From NCBI RefSeq assembly GCF_019097595.1, contig NC_080731.1, forward strand, positions 7,124,571-7,188,570: DNA of 64,000 bases, in the 5' to 3' direction. This stretch comes from Hemibagrus wyckioides. Lineage: Eukaryota > Chordata > Actinopteri > Siluriformes > Bagridae. Below, piece after piece: positions 56,335 through 64,000 of the stretch. Each line of letters starts with the position of its first letter. Positions within the stretch are counted from its first letter, which is position 1. The notes beneath the pieces were generated by a model that had not been told where the DNA came from, made no database searches, and saw only the letters and a list, made by a program, of their open reading frames with translations. Position numbers and translations under genes: made by a program.

Positions 56335-58456
56335 AGCCATTTTATTGGATTTGTCCTAATTTCTATTTTAAAGATAAACATTACCTTTCACAAACATTAA
56401 GAAACGATCCAGAGGAATGGGAAATGTGCAAAAAAGGACCGGAAGTCAACTTCATATTTTGTTACCCTTTTTATCATATTTTGCCCTTTTGAGAGCAGGT
56501 GGGAGAAAGACTTTCTGAAGACAAAAATAAATAAATAAATAAATAAAAAATGATTTTCTAAGCGGTTTGCTACCTTGAAGCCTATGGCTTTCATCCATCT
56601 TTTTTTTCATATTCTACTAAAATTTTTCACTCCATTATCTCGAGACAGAAGGAAAAGAATAAATTCCTACTGTATGTGTAAGGAAAGCTGTGGACGATGT
56701 ATGTTAAGCCTGTTCTGGAGACAGTAATGCCGATTTGTTTTGCCTCGTCCCTTCTTCTTTAGTCTAGTTTAAAGTTCGAATACATTTTGGATAAAAGCAG
56801 AGTTATTTAGCATAACCCTTTTTGAGTTATGGGCTAGCTTTAGCACCAGCAAGTTAAATCGAAACCATTTGATACGTTTTTACTCTCCGAACCAACCCTA
56901 AGCAGTCTAAAGGTGCTTTGTTCGCTGTGACCAGATTATTAGGTGCTGTCACTCTTTGCAAGTCATTAATGGTGTGATCACAGAATCTTGAGTGCCTTAA
57001 TATGGCTCCAACTTGCTAGATTTTCAGAGTCAGGTGATGTAATGAAAAGACCAGTGTTTTCACCTCAAACAAGGCCTATTATGGTACTGTATACGCCACC
57101 GAATAAGCAATTATTATGTCATTGCAAGCTTAGCCTGCTCTGGCAGTCCTGTTTAGAGCCCTGTTTGCTCATGTGCTGATTTCATGTACTGTGATTGGGA
57201 AATATTGATGTTCTGTTGATTGCGTTTACACTATTTACAAATGAATCCCCTTAACATTGTTTATACCAGACCATAAACTATGACCCATACCTGATTTTTT
57301 TTTTTTTTTTGTATAACACGATCATGTCATGGTAGGTTAAAGAAAGATTCGAAAGTGAGCATTGCGCTTAGTTGAGACGAACTCCATGAGGATTCATCGT
57401 AGCTGTATATAAAAGCTTCCCTGTAACTCACTCACGAGAGCACTTTCAGAAAACTGTGAAGTCAGGAGATGGTGTTTAAGGTTAAGGTAGGTTGATATCA
57501 CACACTTTTTGTATACTGTTCAGTGCACAAGACTGTGGTTTAAAAAAAAAAACAAAACAAAAATGAGTATATGCACATGATGAAGTGAACATTTTTAAGT
57601 TTTAGTATGACTGCGGACACTTTACTATTTTAGATGTGCACACTTTATAGCTCCGTTTTTTCTCGTTACAACAAAGATTTCTATACATTTGTATCCCTCT
57701 AAAGGAATTTGTCGTATTGCCTTTTAGCAATATAGCCAAAATTTCTTTTGTTTTGTTTTCATACGGACAATCAAGCGTAAATCTCTCTCTCTGAAGACAG
57801 AATCAAAATTTATTCTCAAACAGCATGAAACATTTGTAATGTGGCCCAAAAAAATTGTTTTTGGGCCTGCCAAAGAACGCACAGTCACCACACAAGGCTC
57901 CTGGCATGACTTTACCTCTTCATGTCCGACACTAGGATTCTTGCTTGATGTATTTTATTTCAGGTCATTTTCACACCCAGGTTATTTATGTATTCTTTAA
58001 TTATAACGATGTTGCATTGAACACTTGGCCGCTGTCTACTATCTACTGTAGTAACGTAAGCTTGCTAACTGGGATGATAAAAGGGCTTAGCAAGTGAGAC
58101 CCAGTACGAGTGAAACGGTGTTTAGTGTACTGTGATTTTAAACAGTGTTGAGGCCTTTTGGATTGATGTTTTGGTTGAGCTGAAGCTTGTTCTCAATGTG
58201 CTGTTTTTTTATTTTTTAGTAGTAAGCCTAAATTATGTACCTTTTTTTGTTGTTAAGGGATATTGTTTTAAAAGGCAAGAAATAAACCACAAACCATGAC
58301 TTTCTGGGCTTTTTTTTTTCCCCCTCCCTTGTTATATCCTATTTTACAGTACCCAAGTAATTCTTGAACATAATTAGCATTTAGACTTTCCAGCTGTGAA
58401 AACTTACAGCAAAATGTAGTGCTTTAATACAGTTATTATATGCAGTACTAATGAAT
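56335..58456 (+). other. dnajb5: Probable dnajb5 3' UTR
   Basis: AATAAA signals occur at 56658-56663 (about 325 bp after the stop), 58281-58286 and about 58451. An (AAAT)n run lies at about 56524-56547. Mammalian DNAJB5 has a long 3' UTR, so the later signals are plausible. The true end is not determined. Confidence 0.5.
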
Positions 58457-58756
58457 AAAAGGTGCATACTTTCCAAGTACACCAGTGTACAAGGGTGAGT
58501 CAAATGAAAATCTTAAAAATGTGGCATGAATTTAAGAAGCATTACAGTACATTTGGGATTGTTCCCAGTAGGCACTTGTACTGTTACCTTAAACCTGATA
58601 TACTTTTTTGTTCATTTGTAATAAACAACAACAACAACAAAAAGATGTAAGGTTTTCATTTGACTCATGATAACAGCAAAATATGAATAAGTAATAACGC
58701 TTGAAACTCATTTACTGAAAGGTAAATTAAAAAAAGAGATTGATTATATTGGTAAA

Positions 58757-58777
58757 ATATTTATTATTATTATTGTT

Positions 58778-58835
<58 letters not shown>

Positions 58836-58935
58836 TTAACAACAACAATAAAAACAATAATATAATACTATTATTATATTATTGTTAATAATAATAATAA
58901 TAATAATAACAACAACAATAAAACTAATAATATTA

Positions 58936-58980
<45 letters not shown>
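58757..58980. repeat. (AAT)n / (ATT)n compound microsatellite with inverted arms
   Basis: Alternating runs of ATT and AAT triplets, linked by GTTGTT and AACAACAAC units. They are arranged so that ATT arms face AAT arms and could form hairpins. Non-coding. Confidence 0.95.
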
Positions 58981-60030
58981 TCAGATCTAGAAATCTGGAG
59001 CACTGCATTTTAAACACACTTACATTTTGACCATCAGTTTTTCCACATCTACTTCTACTTCCAGCAAAGGAAATATTTATTATTTTCATTATTTAAATAG
59101 TAGAAAATCTCTTTCTAAGAACAACATCCGTAGCTCATGCATTTCTGCTTCAACCCTCCTAACCACCAGGGGCAGTGAGAATACCCAGGATACCTTCTTG
59201 CTGAAACTTTCCAACAAATTTGCAAGTGTGACATGACAGTGTTTTGTGCAAACTCTCAGACAGCCAACTTTCACTTTCTTTTTTTCATCTCAGACACGTG
59301 TACAAGACGGGCGTATTCACACCCAAACACAGCAGCCTAAACAGCTCACCAGTTCCAAACGCCTACATCATGAGGCCCAGAGCGCAATCTGACTCGCATT
59401 CAAAAGCAAATTAACTAATAAAGACACGGCTCGACTGGAATTGATGATTCAGGAGCAGAGATCTCACAACTCAGAGGTCAATAGCCTCCTGATAGTCCAA
59501 TTACTCGTCATTCCCCCTGTTGCTTATCACATTAAGTGCAGTGGTGTTGCAGTTATAGAAACCCCTGCGTCCCTGTTGGAATTAGATTTAGAAAACATTC
59601 ACCACATGATCTACAGCAGCAAATATCGAGCTTTTAGAAAGATGTAGAAGAATATAATATAATAAATGCACAAAAATATTGGCTGAAACCTACAGCGTCT
59701 CTCATTAAATCCAGTTAGATCTCAGTCAGTGCGGCAAGTGTGAGAAATTCACATAGCTCACACCGTTAAACATATTGGACTGACTGAGAAATCGTGTCTT
59801 AGCATTAATTAGCTCTTCCAAATCTGACACCATCATTAAAACATTCAATTTAAAAAAATAAATAAATAAAAAGTGAGTCTTTTGTTAAGAACAAAACAGG
59901 AATATTGTCTTATATTCCTAAAAGAAATTCCTTCTAACCTGATTTTCAGTGGCGTATAAAAGCAACTAGATCTTGATATAGTTTTAAAATATTCAAACAT
60001 CTGGATACTCACGATTGGTTGATCACAGTC
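58981..60030. other. Intergenic, nothing recognised
   Basis: No gene or repeat family recognised. The stretch around 59280-59620 is of more balanced composition than its surroundings. Confidence 0.45.
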
Positions 60031-60250
60031 TCCAACCCATCACAGGGCACACACACACACACACACACACACACTCATGCAATCACACACACTATGGGCA
60101 ATTTAGAGACTCCAATCAGCCTAGAAGCATGTCTTTGGACTGTGCGAGGAAACTGGAGAACCCAGAGGAAACCCACCAAGCACAGGGAGAACATGTAAAC
60201 TCCACACACACAGTGAGCGGGCGCGAGAGTGAGACTCGAACCCAGGACGC
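60031..60250 (-). repeat. SINE-like repeat with internal (CA)n
   Basis: Reverse-orientation copy of the 38464-38810 family. The B-box-like complement GACTCGAACCC is at 60234-60244, and the CA tract at 60049-60074 replaces the GTGTGTG section of the family. Confidence 0.8.
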
Positions 60251-60740
60251 TGGATTTGTGAGACTATGTGAAAAGCAAATTTCCTTAAGTTAAAAAACAC
60301 ATCAGGAACATCTTGTAAGGAAAATCTGAACTATGAACAATTTCCATAATCTTGACCGATATGGTAGAGGCAGAAACCCTTGGATGTGCCTCTAACAATG
60401 AGACCCCCAGCAATGTTCTTGGTATAGTCCAATTATTCAAGGTCATTCACTCTGTGGCTTTCAACACTCGGGAAAATTCATATTCTGCAGTGAAAGAGCA
60501 GAGCTGGAATCCACTGGTGAACAGAGAGCTTATTTAATCCTGGATGACAGGTTGCAGTATCAAGCCGTTATGCAGCTGAGGGCAAGGTGTTGTTATCTGA
60601 GATTTGGGACTGGAAGTTCGATTAATTATTTAACACGTCTGTCATAGAAGAGTTCCCATGTCAACTTGTAACTAAACCATATTTATTCTAGCTGAATGCG
60701 TAGATGCATATCGTCTCTTCTACTTGTACATAATCTAGAT

Positions 60741-60935
60741 CAGTGGTGTCCAATCTTATCCGCAAAGGGCCGGTGTGGGTGCAGGTTTTCATTCCAACTC
60801 AGCAGGAGCTACACCTGATTCCACCAGTTTAATCAACTGATCTTGGCTTTCAGTAGACTCAGGTGTGGCTTCTGCTCGGATGGAATGAAAACCTGCACCC
60901 ACACCGGCCCTTTGCAGATAAGATTGGACACCCCG
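60741..60935. mobile_element. Palindromic MITE (195 bp), hAT-like
   Basis: Arms of about 50 bp are almost perfect inverted repeats (GTGTCCAATCTTATCCGCAA... against GTGTCCAATCTTATCTGCAA...) around a ~90-bp centre. The 8-bp duplication ATCTAGAT flanks both ends (60733-60740 and 60936-60943), and the left end begins CAGTGG, as in hAT elements. It has no coding capacity. Confidence 0.85.
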
Positions 60936-60943
60936 ATCTAGAT

Positions 60944-61546
60944 TAAAGCATGATCAGAAAACAAAAATCTAGATTTGGTGATGGAGAAACATCATTTATG
61001 CAAGGTGTTCAAGTGCGTATAGCAACGTTTTCTTTGGTTGCATTCAACTGAATCCAGGACCTGGGAAGATCTTGGTCTGGGTGCACTTTGAATCTGATGA
61101 TTTACTCTGCAATTTTTGCTGATTTTTATGCATTTTGTTATCATTCAATTTAAATTTACTCAAATGTTGTGTTTTAAGTTCACTACACTCAAATCAATCA
61201 AGTATTTTCCCCGAGCTAGTGCTTCTAGAGTTCAAAAATACTACATAGCACTTAAATAATAGAAATCGCAGCAGATTTTTGAGCAAGACAAAGTCGACAG
61301 TGGCAAAGAAAAAAAAGGCCCTGAGATGACCTGAGGAGGAAGAGACATTGAGAGGAAACAAAATGAAAAGGTTCTCGGGGTAAATATTTAGTCTACAACA
61401 AATGAAACAAACTATATGGACACATGACCATTACACCCATATAACCCAGTTCTTCACCAAACTGGTGCCAGAAAGTTTGAGGTACAGGAAATCTTTGTAG
61501 GTTGCATCATTAAGAATCTCCCTTCACTTGAACTTAAAGAACAGAA
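60944..61546. other. Intergenic, nothing recognised
   Basis: No gene or repeat identified. Confidence 0.45.
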
Positions 61547-61765
61547 ACAGCCTTTATTTGTCACATATACATTACTGCACAGTGAAATTCTTTCTTTGCA
61601 TATCCCAGCCTTGGAGGTTGGGATCAGAGCACAGGGTCAGCCATACAGCACCCCAGGAGCAGAGAGAGTTAAGGGCCTTGCTTGCAACTTGGTGGTGCTG
61701 GGGCTTGAACCCCCTGATCTTCCGGTCAATGACCCAGAGCCTTAACCACTTGAGCCACGACCCCA
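61547..61765 (-). repeat. tRNA-derived SINE
   Basis: On the minus strand, an A-box-like TGGCTCAAGTGGTTAAGGC and B box GGTTCAAGCCCCAGC are followed by the CTGACCCTGTG...GGGATATGC body and an ACAAATAAAGGC tail. It is the best-preserved copy of the family in the window. Confidence 0.8.
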
Positions 61766-63111
61766 TACCCAGTTCAGCATGATGGTGCCCCGGTGCACAA
61801 AGCGAGCTCCATGAAGGGATGGTGTGTTAAGGTTGGAGTCTTTGGGATGGATTGAAATGCATTAATAAAGCATTCAAAATGTTATTAAAACACCAAAAGG
61901 GTTACTAATGCTATAAAAGAACATTCACAAACAGCACATATGATGGGTGCACATTGTTTTGGACAGAAAATGTATTTCAAGTGTACCTGTGATAGTTTCA
62001 CTCACAACAGAATCAATAAAACAGAAAAAGGAACGAATATCCTGCTATTTTTCCTCGATATTTGTTTGAATTAAATTAAAAGAAATATACTCAGATTAGG
62101 GAATAATATGTGAAAGGCATAGGAAGTGAAATGAATAGGAAAGGCACAGTATGTAGTTATGAGAGTGAAGAATAGGAGTTATGAGAGTTTAAAGCATTAA
62201 ACGATTCAAGATCTATGAAAATATCTTAATTAAAATATACAATATCTGTTCCTCAAGGAAACGCTGAATACACATACCAATAAACAATACTTGTTAATTA
62301 ATATTTGTTAACACAGCAGGATATTTATAGACACAGGATGTTCTAAATATGATTGGATTGTTAATCTTTTACCTGACATATAAACTTAAACAGTGCTCTC
62401 GAATGTTCCAGCAGAGATTTTCCCCTGGTGTGGGATGGATGACTAAGACAGTGAGGTTTGCTTGACCACATAAGGCTAGTGGGCCTCTGGAAGCTGTTGT
62501 GTCACACCTCTCTTGTTGTATTAATGAGAATGACAGCGAGTCTGGGTGTTTGGATGGAGAGCTGTGTTTGCCTCTGCAACGTTATGTTCTAAATATGGCC
62601 CTGTGATCGAGAAGCAAACAGACGGAGACCACACAATAAAAATGCCTTTATATAATACATTATAAACATTTAGATTTGATCTTTTTCCAACAACTTAAAT
62701 AGATCTGTTGTTGTCGTCTTTTTTTAATCCATGATAATGTCGTTTCACTTTTATTAACTTCCTCATGTTATTGACCTGATAGGTCTTATGACTCCAGAAT
62801 TATTGGCACCCTTCATAAGGTTTATTGTATAAAATATGCAATCCAAGTTTTAAACTAATTATTTCTTTCATTATGAAATGAAAGGTTTGGTGAGGGTGAT
62901 CCCATAAAAACATACTTTTTCTAATATCATAGTAGTTACTGCTTTAGAATGGAAAAAAAGGTGTTATAAAATACCCAAACCTATTTTTTTTTTAAACCTA
63001 TATAAAACCTTAAATATAATATTTCAAGTATCATCCACCATATGTTAATTTGCTAAATATACATCAATCTGTGTTCATTTTAAATATATAATTATTATAT
63101 TAAGATTAGTC
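61766..63111. other. Intergenic, nothing recognised
   Basis: AT-rich sequence without recognisable genes or repeat families. Confidence 0.45.
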
Positions 63112-63400
63112 GAACAGGCTGGGGCCTTTCTATGTGGAGTTTGCATGTTCTCTCTGGGTACTCCGGTTTCCTCCCACAGTCCAAAGACATGTACATTAGG
63201 TTGATTGGTAATTCTAAATTGCCCATAGGAGTGAGTGTGTGGTTGTTTGTCCATGTGTGGTCCTGCGATGGACTGGTGACCTGTCCAGGGTGTACCCCTG
63301 CCTTTCGCCCTATGTGTGCTGGGATAGGCTCCAGCAGACCCCCGTGACCCTAGGAGTCCTAGGAATAAGCGGGTATAGACAATGAATGAATGAATATTAA
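63112..63400 (+). repeat. SINE-like repeat, partial
   Basis: Plus-orientation copy of the family at 8505-8830, from the GGAGTTTGCATGTTCTCTC core to the GGGTATAGACAATGAATGAA tail. The tRNA-like head is missing. Confidence 0.75.
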
Positions 63401-63588
63401 GATTACTTTTTTATTTAAAGGTAACTTCTTTTTAATTTTTAATAGTTGATTATTATTTAGAGGTAAATCTGACTATTTAAAGTTTACTTTGACTAGTTTA
63501 CCCGATTTTTTAGGTACACCCTTTAATGGATACAGCATGTTATGTCAGATATAGTATGATACAGTACAGATAAATATGGATTTGTTAG

Positions 63589-63750
63589 GGGGTTTGTAGT
63601 GGCTAAAGTGTTGGACTACTGATCAGAAGGTCCCAGGTCCACCAAGCTGGGCCCTTAACCCTCAATTGCTCTTGTATAAAATGAGAAGTCACTCTGGCGA
63701 CTGAAAAACGTAGGGGCGTCTGCCAAATGCCAGAAATGTAAATGTAAATT
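63589..63750 (+). repeat. tRNA-derived SINE with AAATGTAAAT tail
   Basis: A tRNA-like head (GTGGCTAAAGTGTTGGACTA, then GGTCCCAGGTCC) precedes GGGCCCTTAACCCTCAATTGC and a tail GGGCGTCTGCCAAATGCCAG ending in AAATGTAAAT. Related to the 61547 SINE in its central part. Confidence 0.7.
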
Positions 63751-64000
63751 TGTGTGGTTTGTGTGCTAAGTAATCGTTCTGGCGCTCCTCTGCGCCCCCT
63801 GCTGGCGGGTTTCTTTCACATCAGGTACATTTTGTCATTCAATCTATGAGGAACATTGACCTTGTTCCTCTGTACACTCTGTACAGAGGACTGTATATTC
63901 CTTTAATACAGAGTGAGTGTACAAACTCAGTATAGTAGAAGTACATAGCAGACTGAATGTGAGGAGTAAAGCTTTGATTAGACACTACACTGTAGCACAT

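Overview
This window is vertebrate nuclear DNA, almost certainly from a teleost fish. The evidence is three intron-containing protein genes that align closely with vertebrate proteins, together with teleost-style Tc1/mariner transposons, tRNA-derived SINEs, hAT and pogo-type MITEs and many long microsatellites. A catfish or other ostariophysan is my guess, but the window alone does not settle it.

Layout, left to right. 1-373: edge-truncated, degenerate Tc1-like element. 643-7543: riok2, 10 coding exons, + strand, encoding a 519-residue RIO-family kinase/ATPase of 40S ribosome maturation; intron 9 carries an intact Tc1-like transposon. 7.7-9.4 kb: intergenic, with a SINE-like repeat and then the epg5 promoter (GC box and a palindromic CLEAR/E-box). 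9750-34362: epg5, 44 coding exons, + strand, encoding a 2568-residue autophagosome-lysosome tether. Its introns hold a second intact Tc1-like copy, a hAT MITE with its target-site duplication, a pogo/Tigger-type MITE, SINEs and long microsatellites. 34.4-46.3 kb: gene-poor, with Tc1 remnants (two of them in inverted orientation), a SINE and a 340-bp CT tract. About 46.3-58.4 kb: dnajb5, with a probable non-coding first exon, three coding exons (48096-56334) encoding a 361-residue J-domain co-chaperone, and a probable 3' UTR. 58.4-64 kb: no gene recognised; AAT/ATT tracts, SINEs and a palindromic MITE.

All three genes are on the + strand. Each acts in protein homeostasis in the broad sense (ribosome maturation, autophagy, Hsp70 chaperoning), but I see no evidence that they are regulated together, and the cluster is probably a synteny accident. 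All exon joins were checked by hand for splice signals and reading phase, and the summed coding lengths are in frame. I found no previously undescribed biological system. The most notable items are the CLEAR-type site upstream of the autophagy gene epg5, two near-identical and apparently intact Tc1 transposase genes, two GC-AG introns in epg5, and several MITEs with clear insertion footprints.
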